Source: an uncultured Dysosmobacter sp. | Lineage (GTDB): Bacteria; Bacillota; Clostridia; Oscillospirales; Oscillospiraceae | Direction of reading: 5' to 3' | Length of the DNA stretch: 64,000 nt | Assembly (NCBI GenBank): GCA_947625655.1 | Contig: CANQPD010000011.1 | Span: 1-64,000 of the forward strand | In this document: in pieces, positions 32,095-40,027 of the stretch | Numbering within the stretch: position 1 is the stretch's first letter | Layout: every line of letters starts with the position of its first letter | The notes under the pieces: model-generated | What the model saw: the letters and a program-made list of their open reading frames with translations, nothing else | What the model was told of the DNA's origin: nothing | The model's database searches: none | Made by a program: the position numbers and the translations under genes

Positions 32095-34731
32095 ATGAAC
32101 AAAGAACTGCCCAAGGTGTATGAACCCCAGCAGGTGGAGTCCCGCATCTATCAGATGTGGGAGGACAACAACTGCTTTGCCAGCACCCCTGATCCCGAGA
32201 AGAAGCCCTTCTCCATCGTCATGCCGCCTCCGAACGTCACCGGCCAGCTCCACATGGGCCACGCCATGGACTGCACGCTGCAGGACATCCTGACCCGCTT
32301 CAAGCGGATGCAGGGCTATGAGGCCCTGTGGGTCCCCGGCATCGACCACGCCGGCATCGCCACCCAGATCAAGGTGGAAGAGGAGCTGCGGGTCAAGGAG
32401 GGCAAGACCCGCTACGACCTGGGCCGGGAGAAGTTCCTGGAGCGCGTCTGGGAGTGGAAGGAGAAGTACGGCGGCCGCATCGTGGCCCAGCAGAAGAAGA
32501 TGGGCGTCTCCTGCGACTGGAGCCGCTCCCGCTTCACCATGGACGAGGGCTGCTCCAAGGCCGTCCGGGAGACCTTCTGCGAGCTGTATGACAAGGGCCT
32601 GATCTACAAGGGCAGCCGCATCATCAACTGGTGCCCCCACTGCACCACCGCCCTTTCCGACGCCGAGGTGGAGTATGTGGACAAGCCCGGCCACCTGTGG
32701 CATATCCGCTATCCCCTGGCCGACGGCTCCGGCGACCTGGTGGTGGCCACCACCCGCCCCGAGACCATGATGGGCGACACCGGCGTGGCCGTGAACCCGG
32801 AGGACGAGCGCTTCAAGCACCTGGTGGGGAAGACCTGCATCCTGCCCATCATGAACCGGGAGATCCCCATTGTGGCCGACGACTACGTGGAGCTGGGCTT
32901 CGGCACCGGCGCGGTGAAGATGACCCCCGCCCATGACCCCAACGACTTTGAGGTGGGCCTGCGCCACAACCTGGAGGTCATCCGCTGCATCGGTGATGAC
33001 GGCAGGATCAATGAGAACGGCGGCCCCTACAATGGCATGGACCGCTACGAGTGCCGCAGGCAGATCGTCAAGGATCTGGAGGAGCAGGGATATCTTGTCA
33101 AGACCGAGCCCTACAGCCACAACGTGGGCACCTGCTACCGCTGCCACAACGACGTGGAGCCCCTGATCTCCGCCCAGTGGTTCGTGAAGATGGAGCCTTT
33201 GGCCCAGGAGGCCCTGCGGGTGGTGCGGGACGGCGAGGTGAAGTTCGTCCCCGAGCGCTTCTCCAAAACCTACACCAACTGGATGGAGAACGTCCATGAC
33301 TGGTGCATCTCCCGCCAGCTGTGGTGGGGCCACCAGATCCCCGCCTGGTACTGCGACGACTGCGGCCACATCAACGTCAGCCGGGAGGATCCGACCAAGT
33401 GCGAAAAGTGCGGCTGCACCCGCCTGACCCGGGATCCCGATGTGCTGGACACCTGGTTCTCCAGCGCCCTGTGGCCCTTCTCCACCCTGGGCTGGCCGGA
33501 TAAGACCGCGGATCTGGATTACTACTATCCCACGTCCGTTATGGTTACCGGCTACGACATCATCTTCTTCTGGGTGGCCCGGATGATCTTCTCCGGCTGC
33601 GAGCAGATGAAGAAAGTCCCCTTTAAAACCGTCCTGATCCACGGCCTGGTCCGGGATGACAAGGGCCGCAAGATGTCCAAATCCCTGGGCAACGGCATCG
33701 ATCCCCTGGAGATCGCCGAGAAGTACGGCGCCGACGCCCTGCGCTTCAATCTCATCACCGGCAACAGCCCCGGCAACGACACCCGGTTCTATACCGAAAA
33801 GTGCGAGGCCATGCGGAACTTCGCCAACAAGATCTGGAACGCCAGCCGCTTTGTCATGATGAATCTCACCATCGGCAAGTGCCGGCTGCCCGCGGCGGAC
33901 CAGCTGGCCCCGGAGGACAAGTGGGTGCTCTCCAAGCTGAACACCCTGGTGAAGGAGGTCACCGAGAACCTGGACGCCTACGAGATCGGCGTGGCCTCCG
34001 CCAAGGTCTACGACTTCATTTGGGACACCTACTGCGACTGGTATATCGAGCTGACCAAGACCCGCCTGAACGGCGAGGACGAGGCGGCCAAACTGGTGGC
34101 CCAGAACGTGCTGTGCTATGTGCTGACCGACCTTCTGAAGCTGCTGCATCCCTTCATGCCCTTCATCACGGAGGAGATCTTCCAGGCGCTGCCCCATGAC
34201 GGGGATTTCCTGATGACCTCCCGCTGGCCGGAGTACCGGGAGGATCTGTGCTTCCCGGAGGAGGAAGCCGCCATGGAGGCCGTCATGGACACCATCAAGG
34301 CCATCCGCGCCCGCCGCGCCGAGATGAACGTGCCCCCCTCCAAAAAGGCGGAGGTGCTGCTGGTCACCGCCACGCCGGACATCTACCGGCAGGGCCTGCA
34401 CTTTATCCAGCGGCTGGCCTATGCCAGCGAGGTCACCTTTGCCGATACGGCCCCTGCCGATGTTGCCAAGCAGGTGTCCGTCGTCACCCACAACGCCACG
34501 GCCTATATGCCCATGGCGGAGCTGGTGGACATCCAGGCGGAGCTGGACCGCATCAGCAGGGAGATCGAGAAGGCCCAAAACGGCCTGCGCATCGTGGAGC
34601 AGAAGCTCTCCAACGAGAAGTTCGTCTCCAAGGCCCCCGAAGCGGTGGTCAACGCCGAAAAGGAAAAGGCCGCCAAGTACAAAGAGCTGATCGCCAAGCT
34701 GGAGGAATCCGCCAAGGCGATGCAGGCATAA
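32095..34731 (+). CDS. valS: valine-tRNA ligase
   Basis: The 878-aa class I synthetase is full length. HMGH is the HIGH motif (about 53-56) in [16 protein letters not shown], and KMSKS is at about 526-530 ([10 protein letters not shown]). An editing domain lies between ([11 protein letters not shown]), and the C-terminal coiled coil ([23 protein letters not shown]) is intact. It is controlled by the upstream T-box. The downstream gap holds the prophage insertion. Confidence 0.98.
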   Translation: MNKELPKVYEPQQVESRIYQMWEDNNCFASTPDPEKKPFSIVMPPPNVTGQLHMGHAMDCTLQDILTRFKRMQGYEALWVPGIDHAGIATQIKVEEELRVKEGKTRYDLGREKFLERVWEWKEKYGGRIVAQQKKMGVSCDWSRSRFTMDEGCSKAVRETFCELYDKGLIYKGSRIINWCPHCTTALSDAEVEYVDKPGHLWHIRYPLADGSGDLVVATTRPETMMGDTGVAVNPEDERFKHLVGKTCILPIMNREIPIVADDYVELGFGTGAVKMTPAHDPNDFEVGLRHNLEVIRCIGDDGRINENGGPYNGMDRYECRRQIVKDLEEQGYLVKTEPYSHNVGTCYRCHNDVEPLISAQWFVKMEPLAQEALRVVRDGEVKFVPERFSKTYTNWMENVHDWCISRQLWWGHQIPAWYCDDCGHINVSREDPTKCEKCGCTRLTRDPDVLDTWFSSALWPFSTLGWPDKTADLDYYYPTSVMVTGYDIIFFWVARMIFSGCEQMKKVPFKTVLIHGLVRDDKGRKMSKSLGNGIDPLEIAEKYGADALRFNLITGNSPGNDTRFYTEKCEAMRNFANKIWNASRFVMMNLTIGKCRLPAADQLAPEDKWVLSKLNTLVKEVTENLDAYEIGVASAKVYDFIWDTYCDWYIELTKTRLNGEDEAAKLVAQNVLCYVLTDLLKLLHPFMPFITEEIFQALPHDGDFLMTSRWPEYREDLCFPEEEAAMEAVMDTIKAIRARRAEMNVPPSKKAEVLLVTATPDIYRQGLHFIQRLAYASEVTFADTAPADVAKQVSVVTHNATAYMPMAELVDIQAELDRISREIEKAQNGLRIVEQKLSNEKFVSKAPEAVVNAEKEKAAKYKELIAKLEESAKAMQA

Positions 34732-35081
34732 GATCACGAGGCGAGCGGTCAGGTCAGGCGCGGCAGAGAGGAGAAGCCCGCCTCGGCGGGAGAAAGCCGG
34801 GCACTTGCGGGCGTGCGGCAGGCGGAGGAGAGCCCGGCGATCCGGCCCCGATGCCGCCCGCCCCGCTCCTCCGGCTGCTTGCTGAAGCCCCGCCCTGATC
34901 CCATCATCCGGTACGGCTTTTCCTGCCCTTCCGCGCCAAGACGTTTATCGTGGCTCATGTCCGGCGCTCCTTTTTTCGGAGCTTTCCGGGCTTGAGCCAC
35001 TTCTCTTTTGCCGCGTTTTATCGGAACCCCAGGCCCTTTGCTCCCGCCCGTTTTCTCCGGCGGCGTAGGGTTTTGACAGGG
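34732..35081. other. gap between valS and the prophage, no gene
   Basis: GC-rich and lacking a supported gene. Short hairpins such as CCCGCC-TC-GGCGGG (near 34787-34800) and GCTCC-TTTTTTC-GGAGC (near 34966) could be terminators of valS or remnants of insertions. Open frames on the minus strand here have no ribosome site or recognisable content. Confidence 0.4.
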
Positions 35082-35095
35082 CCGCCGCCCAACGG
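35082..35095 (+). repeat. 14-bp direct repeat at left edge of prophage (attL candidate)
   Basis: CCGCCGCCCAACGG, identical to 44944-44957 at the right edge. All phage genes lie between the two copies. It is short and GC-rich, so chance cannot be excluded. Confidence 0.45.
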
Positions 35096-35140
35096 GGCAG
35101 ATGTCAAGAAGAATCTTGACAATTGAAGAAAAAAGTTGAC

Positions 35141-35176
35141 AAAGAGGCTGAGATGTGATCTCAGCCTCTTTGCTTT
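35141..35176 (+). terminator. strong terminator at the left edge of the prophage
   Basis: A 14-bp perfect stem (AAAGAGGCTGAGAT with 35158-35171), GTG loop, then GCTTTTT. It is followed three bases later by palindrome a. TTGACA-like motifs precede it at 35116 and 35136. Confidence 0.85.
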
Positions 35177-35178
35177 TT

Positions 35179-35230
35179 GTAACACAAATTTTCTGCAGGT
35201 GAGATCTGCGGCTCTTCGAGAATGTGTTAC
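35179..35230. repeat. palindromic element copy a (52 nt)
   Basis: Begins GTAACACAAATTTTC and ends GAGAATGTGTTAC. First of eight copies of a family that is confined within this window to the prophage. Confidence 0.9.
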
Positions 35231-35260
35231 GGTTTCCTGTTTGTGGTTTCTTTTGGGCCG

Positions 35261-35669
35261 CCGGAGCCAAGGTCTCCGGCTGGAAAAATTGAGCTAACCA
35301 GTGTGCGCACTGGTGGATCTCAATTTTTGTGTCTCTCTTGATCCGCTTCGCGGGGGATTTCCTGCATCTGCATGCAGTAAATCCTGTTGTGTCCGGCCTT
35401 TGGCCGGACTATTTTATTGCCGCCTGCGGGCGGGACGGGGCGAACTTTCGCGGCATAACGTCCAGTGTGCGCACTGGACATTATTCCACGTTTCGCCCAG
35501 GACGAGGGGAACAAAGTGTCGGCTCTGCGAGCCGACGTTTGATTTGCGTTCCGCCTTTGGTCCTGTTCTGCCCTTGCCACGGCGAGGGCGAGAACTCAGT
35601 GGCCTGAGACGTTTAAGCCCTCGCCTGGATAGACAGTGTAACAGGACCAAAGGCGGAACGCAAATCAAA
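35261..35669. other. hairpin-rich intergenic region, candidate phage origin/packaging region
   Basis: About 410 nt without a gene, packed with perfect inverted repeats. These are GCCGGAG/CTCCGGC (35261-35281), AAAAATTGAG/CTCAATTTTT enclosing CCAGTG/CACTGG (35284-35328), GGATTT-CTGCAT/ATGCAG-AAATCC (35355-35384), GTCCGGCC/GGCCGGAC (35391-35409), GTCCAGTG/CACTGGAC (35460-35479) and GTCGGCTC/GAGCCGAC (35518-35536). A 30-bp perfect inverted repeat (35538-35567 with 35640-35669) encloses a nested GGCGAGGGC/GCCCTCGCC stem. Filamentous phage intergenic regions are built like this, for strand origins and packaging. Confidence 0.75.
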
Positions 35670-35766
35670 ATTAAAAACGGCTCAGGCTCAAATCTAGCGA
35701 CCTAAGACATCCGGCCACGGGCCGGGGAAGGCTGACCTATCGGCACCGGGGAGAAAGGAAGAAAGC

Positions 35767-35967
35767 ATGAACGCCTACACGACCAGCTACGAATTTTATT
35801 GCCAAGGAAGATTGTGCAAGACATGGGTTTCCAGCATCGAGGACGACTTTGCGGAGGCGCTGGAGGAAGCGTTTTACGTTGACCGTCTGGCAAGGATTGT
35901 CTCCAGGGAAAACGACGGTGCGAATGTGAAAGTACATATGAACGGGCTTTACCTGAAGACCGTTTGA
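35767..35967 (+). CDS. small phage protein, unknown
   Basis: The 66-aa protein starts after GAAAGGAAG, directly after the structured region. It is soluble: TTSYEFYCQGRLCKTWVSSIEDDFAEALEEAFYVDR. Two Cys and a central acidic helix are seen. Likely an early phage regulatory or host-takeover protein by position only. Confidence 0.6.
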   Translation: MNAYTTSYEFYCQGRLCKTWVSSIEDDFAEALEEAFYVDRLARIVSRENDGANVKVHMNGLYLKTV

Positions 35968-36241
35968 GCGGGAGAGGGTGATAATCAAAAGCGTCTGCGG
36001 CCTGCGGGCACACCGGCCCTGGCAGTCATTGACAGGATTGGCTGGGGAATCGGTATAGAAAGAGGGCTGTTTGGGGCAGCGAGGGGTGGATGGTGCGCAC
36101 GATGCCTTCCTCCATACTCCAAGTTGCTGCTGGGCGCATTTGGCAATTGGGTGCAAGACTCGCCGGACCCGCCGGGAAGATGCGAACCGGGCCGTCGGCC
36201 CTCTCGCATATCCTCGAAGCACCTGGACACAAAACAAAAAC
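35968..36241. other. intergenic gap before palindrome b
   Basis: About 270 bases without a supported gene, with no repeat beyond minor GC hairpins. Minus-strand frames here lack ribosome sites. Confidence 0.4.
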
Positions 36242-36294
36242 GTAACACAATGCCAGGGAGCTGATCTGCCGGCTGCGATGTCTGATTGTGTTAC
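36242..36294. repeat. palindromic element copy b (53 nt)
   Basis: Starts GTAACACAATG and ends GATTGTGTTAC; core GGGAGCTGATCTGCCGGC. Lies 22 bases before the next gene start. Confidence 0.9.
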
Positions 36295-36315
36295 AAAATC
36301 TAAGGAGGAATGAAT

Positions 36316-36651
36316 ATGACCTACAGGCTGACCGCAAACAAGACCAAGCTCTACAAGCTGGCGGCGTCCCTCTGGCCGGATATCCAGCCTATGCGGCAGA
36401 CGGACTTTACCAAGGCGTACAGAAGCCGGGACTGCTGGCTTACCTTCCGCACGGGGGAGTATCCCAATACCGTCTACCACAAAGCGTTCCTAATGACCAG
36501 CTGCGGGAAGGCTGTTTTGTGTGATGACTGGTGCTGCTGCACGGACGACGGCAATAAAACGGGCTGGGAAACGCACGAGCTGGACCTGGACACGCTGCGG
36601 CGTTTTGGACTGCTGGAAGAAGTGCCGGATTTGAAGGAGGTGTGGGCATGA
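36316..36651 (+). CDS. hypothetical phage protein
   Basis: The 111-aa protein starts at ATG 36316, seven bases after GGAGG; ATG 36310 is too close to that site. It is basic at the N-terminus (TYRLTANKTKLYKLAASLWPD) with a Cys cluster (CGKAVLCDDWCCC) in the middle that could bind metal, and an acidic C-terminus. Its stop overlaps the next start (ATGA, 36648-36651). Not recognised. Confidence 0.7.
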   Translation: MTYRLTANKTKLYKLAASLWPDIQPMRQTDFTKAYRSRDCWLTFRTGEYPNTVYHKAFLMTSCGKAVLCDDWCCCTDDGNKTGWETHELDLDTLRRFGLLEEVPDLKEVWA

Positions 36652-36794
36652 GAGACATGCAATTTGAACTCAAGGCAAGGACCATTATGAGAAAGACCCT
36701 GGACAAGTACCGGAGCAGCATCCCCCGAAAAGCCGTAGAAGAAATGGTATCAAAAATCATCCGGGAAGCCTTTGAGCACTATAAGGAGGATTAA
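36648..36794 (+). CDS. small basic phage protein
   Basis: The 48-aa protein starts at ATG 36648, behind AAGGAGGTG, overlapping the preceding stop by four bases. It is helical and charged (ELKARTIMRKTLDKYRSS, VSKIIREAFEHYKED). Coupling, ribosome site and tight packing support it. Possibly a small DNA-binding or regulatory protein. Confidence 0.7.
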   Translation: MRDMQFELKARTIMRKTLDKYRSSIPRKAVEEMVSKIIREAFEHYKED

Positions 36795-36797
36795 ACC

Positions 36798-37076
36798 ATG
36801 GGCTGGGCGAGTGAGCAGTTTTGGAGAGACTTAGCGAGCGTTGGCATTTACCCCAATGTGCCGGACGAGGAGAAGAAGCCAGGGATAGAACCCGGAAAGG
36901 TTTACCCAAATAGAAACGGAAAATGTTACCTCTGCAAGAGCGTTGACGGGGAAAAAGCTACGATGGAGCGGACAACGGATCTCTGGACATTGGTTGCGCA
37001 CGGGATCAGGCTCTACGAGGACGGGACTATTGAATGGGCCTATTCAACCGGGGGCCATTGGGAAAAGGAGGATTGA
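36798..37076 (+). CDS. hypothetical phage protein
   Basis: The 92-aa protein starts after AAGGAGG. It is soluble, with a CYLC pair (RNGKCYLCKSVDGEKATM) and tryptophans near both ends (ASEQFWRDLAS, WAYSTGGHWEKED). It is third of four tightly packed small genes. Not recognised. Confidence 0.65.
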   Translation: MGWASEQFWRDLASVGIYPNVPDEEKKPGIEPGKVYPNRNGKCYLCKSVDGEKATMERTTDLWTLVAHGIRLYEDGTIEWAYSTGGHWEKED

Positions 37077-37080
37077 AGCC

Positions 37081-37413
37081 ATGGCACAGAAAGCAAACAT
37101 CCGGAGCATCCGCATTTCCGACGATATGGCGAAGCTGATCGACCGGCAGGCCGGGGCGAACTTTACCGAGAAGTGGGAGAACCTTGTGACCCGTTGCGTG
37201 TGGGAGCTGCCGCAGAAAGAGGAGCAGCTCAAGGGCATCCAAGCCCGGATCGACCAGGAGCGGCAGCGGCTGTATGACCTCCAACGGGCGACGGAACAGC
37301 TGCGGATGCTGGAACGGGATATCAAGTCCGCACAGCATTACTTCCAGATTGTGGAGCGGCGGGCCAAGCAGATCGCGGACGCGGTGGAGCAGGACGCAGG
37401 AGAGCAAACGTAA
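37081..37413 (+). CDS. phage protein with RHH-like N-terminus and coiled coil
   Basis: The 110-aa protein starts at ATG 37081 after AAAAGGAGG. The N-terminal part (IRSIRISDDMAKLIDRQAGANFTEKWENLV) fits a ribbon-helix-helix DNA-binding pattern. A coiled coil follows (EEQLKGIQARIDQERQRLYDL...). Its TAA (37411-37413) lies inside the first arm of palindrome c. It may regulate the adjacent transposase or phage genes; this is inferred. Confidence 0.7.
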   Translation: MAQKANIRSIRISDDMAKLIDRQAGANFTEKWENLVTRCVWELPQKEEQLKGIQARIDQERQRLYDLQRATEQLRMLERDIKSAQHYFQIVERRAKQIADAVEQDAGEQT

Positions 37414-37462
37414 CACAAATCCAGGCGCCGGCTCCCGGAGCTGCCGGCCAGAATTGTATTAC
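37410..37462. repeat. palindromic element copy c (53 nt)
   Basis: Starts GTAACACAAATCC and ends GAATTGTATTAC (one change from GTGTTAC). Bases 2-4 are the stop codon of the preceding gene. Confidence 0.9.
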
Positions 37463-37472
37463 AGGTGATAGC

Positions 37473-37525
37473 GTAACACAGCTGCGGGCAGCTGCTCCGC
37501 TGGCAGCCAGGTGAAAATGTGTTAC
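37473..37525. repeat. palindromic element copy d (53 nt)
   Basis: Starts GTAACACAGCTGC and ends AAATGTGTTAC. It shares the core GCAGCTGCTCCGCTGG exactly with copy g. It lies 10 bases after copy c and 83 bases before the transposase start. Confidence 0.9.
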
Positions 37526-37608
37526 AATATATCCGCCCACGGCGCAAGTCGTGGGCGGGACTGTTGTTTAAGGTCAGAAACTTGGATGCATGGAAAGGAT
37601 GCAGGGCG

Positions 37609-38610
37609 ATGACGAAAAAACAGCACTACATGACATATGCGGAACGGATCAGGCTGGAAGAAAAGCTGCGGTATAAAGTGCCGATAGCACAGATCGCGCG
37701 AGAACTTGGGTTTTCCCGGCAGACCATTTACAACGAGATCAAACGGGGACAATATGTCCACACATGCAAATGGTGGGACGAACTGCGCTACTCGGCGGAT
37801 ATTGGCCAACAAAAGTTAGAGAAAAACAAGGAGAAGTTTGGACGGCCCTTGAAGATCGGCCACGATATCGCCTATGCCGATTTTCTGGAGCGCAAGATCC
37901 TGCGGGAACATTACTCCCCTGCGGCGGCACTGGCCGAGGCCCGGAGGGAGGGTTTCAAAACCTCCGTCTGTGTGGGGACGCTATACAACTATATCACCGG
38001 GGGCGTATTTTACGAATTAACCAACGCCGATCTGTTGGAAAAGCCGACAAGGAGGCCCCGGAAGAAGAACGAGGAACCGAAGGTGGCACATCCGACGCTG
38101 CCCAGCATTGAGGCCAGGCCAGAGCAGATCAACCAGCGGTCTGAGCGGGGGCATTGGGAAATGGACCTAGTAGTCGGCCCCCAAGGCAGCCGTCCAGTGC
38201 TCCTGACGCTGACGGAGCGGGTCACCCGGGAGGAGATCATCGTCAAGCTGCCGGACAAGCGGGCGGTTACGATCCGCAGGGCCATAGACCAGCTGGAACG
38301 CACCATGCCAGATTTCTACCAACGGTTTAAATCCATCACCACAGACAATGGGCCGGAATTCCTGGAATACGACCTGCTACGAAAATCAGTCCTGGGCGGA
38401 ACACGCTTCGAGGTTTACTACTGTCACTCTTATGCGGCCTGGGAAAAAGGCACCAATGAAAACCACAACCGCATGATCCGGCGGTTCTTCCCGAAGGGAA
38501 CGGATTTCGGCAAAATATCGAAAAAGCGGATAGCCGAAGTCCAAAACTGGATGAACGGCTATCCGCGAAAGATATTGGATTGGAAGTGTCCGGCGGAACT
38601 GGCGGTGTAA
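37609..38610 (+). CDS. IS30-family DDE transposase, likely phage integrase
   Basis: The 333-aa protein starts at ATG 37609; the upstream in-frame TTG has no ribosome site. The N-terminal helix-turn-helix is at about 25-46 (KVPIAQIARELGFSRQTIYNEI). The catalytic residues are Asp186 (GHWEMDLV), Asp246 (TTDNGPEF) and Glu284 (GTNENHNRMIRRFFPKG). No classical terminal inverted repeats flank it. Instead, two palindromic elements lie on each side (c,d and e,f), and its TAA lies within copy e. IS30-type recombinases are known in some filamentous phages and in Spiroplasma phages, so it probably inserts the phage genome. Confidence 0.9.
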   Translation: MTKKQHYMTYAERIRLEEKLRYKVPIAQIARELGFSRQTIYNEIKRGQYVHTCKWWDELRYSADIGQQKLEKNKEKFGRPLKIGHDIAYADFLERKILREHYSPAAALAEARREGFKTSVCVGTLYNYITGGVFYELTNADLLEKPTRRPRKKNEEPKVAHPTLPSIEARPEQINQRSERGHWEMDLVVGPQGSRPVLLTLTERVTREEIIVKLPDKRAVTIRRAIDQLERTMPDFYQRFKSITTDNGPEFLEYDLLRKSVLGGTRFEVYYCHSYAAWEKGTNENHNRMIRRFFPKGTDFGKISKKRIAEVQNWMNGYPRKILDWKCPAELAV

Positions 38611-38654
38611 CACAAATCCTCGATCGACGGGCGCAAGATCTAACGCTGTGTTAC
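38607..38654. repeat. palindromic element copy e (48 nt)
   Basis: Starts GTAACACAAATCC and ends CTGTGTTAC; the shortest copy. Bases 2-4 form the transposase stop codon. Confidence 0.9.
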
Positions 38655-38663
38655 GGCGGCGGT

Positions 38664-38715
38664 GTAACACAAAATTTCTTCAGGCGCCAGGATCATCCGG
38701 TGAAAATCGTGTTAC
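38664..38715. repeat. palindromic element copy f (52 nt)
   Basis: Starts GTAACACAAAATTTC and ends AAATCGTGTTAC. Its right arm supplies the TAA of the minus-strand 28-aa gene (38712-38714). Confidence 0.9.
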
Positions 38716-38798
38716 ACAAATACGCCAAAAAGGAACCCATACGCAATAAATGGGGTAGCCACCAAAATACCAACCAGCAGAAACAGGACAAGGATCAT
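38712..38798 (-). CDS. 28-aa single-helix membrane protein
   Basis: It starts at ATG 38798 behind TGGAGGT. Nearly the whole protein is one hydrophobic helix (ILVLFLLVGILVATPFIAYG). Inoviruses often carry such tiny membrane proteins (pVII/pIX-like minor coat). It sits downstream of the Zot gene and ends in palindrome f. A minor coat role is inferred by size and context. Confidence 0.65.
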   Translation of the reverse strand: MILVLFLLVGILVATPFIAYGFLFGVFV

Positions 38799-38881
38799 GA
38801 ATACCTCCATATATACCGGCTGCGCCCCGGCGGCAGGCCCGCCAGCCCGCGGGCTCGGCGGGTCCCTGCGCGCCGGGAGCG

Positions 38882-39745
38882 TCAGCGTTTTCCGGCGCTC
38901 GCAAAAATTGTCACATTGGTATCCGGGGTACGATCTGAAAAGCCAGACTTTGCCAGACTTTCAATTACATGATATGTGTCATAGCTGTCCCTGATCTCCG
39001 GCGTATGTACAAACCAATAGAAGCCCCGATGCTTCCATTTCTCTACTTCGCCCTGAGAGTTCAGCTCCGGCTCTACCCGGTGGACAACGGTCAGACATCC
39101 CGCGATCGTCAGGCACCTGCGGACTTCCGTAGTCTGTTCCCGCAGCGGTTTTGCCAGGCGGTTGAAGGACTGGCTTGTCCCCAGGATCACACGCCGGTTT
39201 TTCCGATTCTGCGTGATGACCTCCAGCAGCTCCGGGGGGAAGTTCTTGGACTGGTTGGAACTGAACCAATTCTGCATCTCGTCCATCTGGACGATAACGC
39301 CACGGTGGCCGTTCTTGTATTCGATCAGCTGACGCCAATCCGTCAATTCGTCGTCCTCATGCTCATAGGCAAGGTTTCCAATGCGCTTACAAGAGGGATA
39401 TTCATGCTGCATCCGCAAAGTCTGCTCCACCAGGGCGACCGTCTTGCCGGAACCCTGGCGGCCTGTGAAGACGATGACACCCTGGTAGCGGAACCAGTCC
39501 GCCGGGCGGCTGAAGAAGTCCCGTGCAAACTGCCGGGGGAACAGGATGAACACTTTTTTCAGCAGGCCGGGAGACTTCACATTGTGATGCTCCCCGGCCG
39601 GGCGGCGCTCGCCTTTGTGCCAGGCCAGGAAGACGGAGAAGCTGACCCGGACGCCGATGACAGCGAAAACCACGCCTGCGGGGATCAGGAACCATTTCAA
39701 AATCGTCCAAAGGCCCTGGAGGATCGTAAGAATAATTTGAAGCAT
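38882..39745 (-). CDS. Zot-domain morphogenesis ATPase (pI-like)
   Basis: The 287-aa protein starts after AGAGGAG. An N-terminal membrane helix (about 10-35) is followed by a P-loop ATPase: Walker A GRQGSGKT (95-102) and Walker B VIVQMDEMQNW near 155. The SQSFNRLAKPLREQTTEVRR stretch is characteristic of Zot. Zot/pI proteins span the membrane and power filamentous phage assembly and export. The order after pIII-like and pVI-like genes supports this. The N-terminal position of the membrane helix differs from the C-terminal one in M13 pI. Confidence 0.92.
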   Translation of the reverse strand: MLQIILTILQGLWTILKWFLIPAGVVFAVIGVRVSFSVFLAWHKGERRPAGEHHNVKSPGLLKKVFILFPRQFARDFFSRPADWFRYQGVIVFTGRQGSGKTVALVEQTLRMQHEYPSCKRIGNLAYEHEDDELTDWRQLIEYKNGHRGVIVQMDEMQNWFSSNQSKNFPPELLEVITQNRKNRRVILGTSQSFNRLAKPLREQTTEVRRCLTIAGCLTVVHRVEPELNSQGEVEKWKHRGFYWFVHTPEIRDSYDTYHVIESLAKSGFSDRTPDTNVTIFASAGKR

Positions 39746-39757
39746 AGAAATCTCCTC

Positions 39758-40015
39758 TTAGACAAAAGGCAGCAAGTCCCAGACGGCCCGGATAACGGAA
39801 GCGATGATGCGGAACGTCCAAAGGGCAATCTGGATTGAAAAGATAGCGCCCACGGTACCCAGCGGCAGGAAGTAAAGCCCAGCCCGGATATAGGAAAAAA
39901 ACGAGCCGGAGATCACCGCCTCCGCATCAATTGTTATAGCGGGCAGCGCGGCGATACAGGGGATCAGGACAACGGAGCAGATCAGCGCCAGCAGGACACC
40001 TTTTACGAATGTCAT
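39758..40015 (-). CDS. small polytopic membrane protein (pVI-like)
   Basis: The 85-aa protein starts behind AGGAGGG. It has a signal-like first helix (VKGVLLALICSVVLIPCIAAL), a second helix (AGLYFLPLGTVGAIFSIQIAL) and a third hydrophobic C-terminus (IRAVWDLLPFV). Length, membrane character and position between the adhesin and the Zot gene match gVI / DUF2523-type minor coat proteins, which cap the virion end. Sequence identity to them is not evident by eye. Confidence 0.75.
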   Translation of the reverse strand: MTFVKGVLLALICSVVLIPCIAALPAITIDAEAVISGSFFSYIRAGLYFLPLGTVGAIFSIQIALWTFRIIASVIRAVWDLLPFV

Positions 40016-40027
40016 AAAATACCCTCC

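Noticed and set aside
31990..34737. 915-aa minus-strand open frame opposite valS
   Set aside because: Shadow of the GC-rich valS reading frame; His/Gly/Leu-biased composition with no domain.
34749..35270. 173-aa minus-strand open frame after valS
   Set aside because: No ribosome site, low-complexity basic composition, and it crosses a strong terminator and palindrome a.
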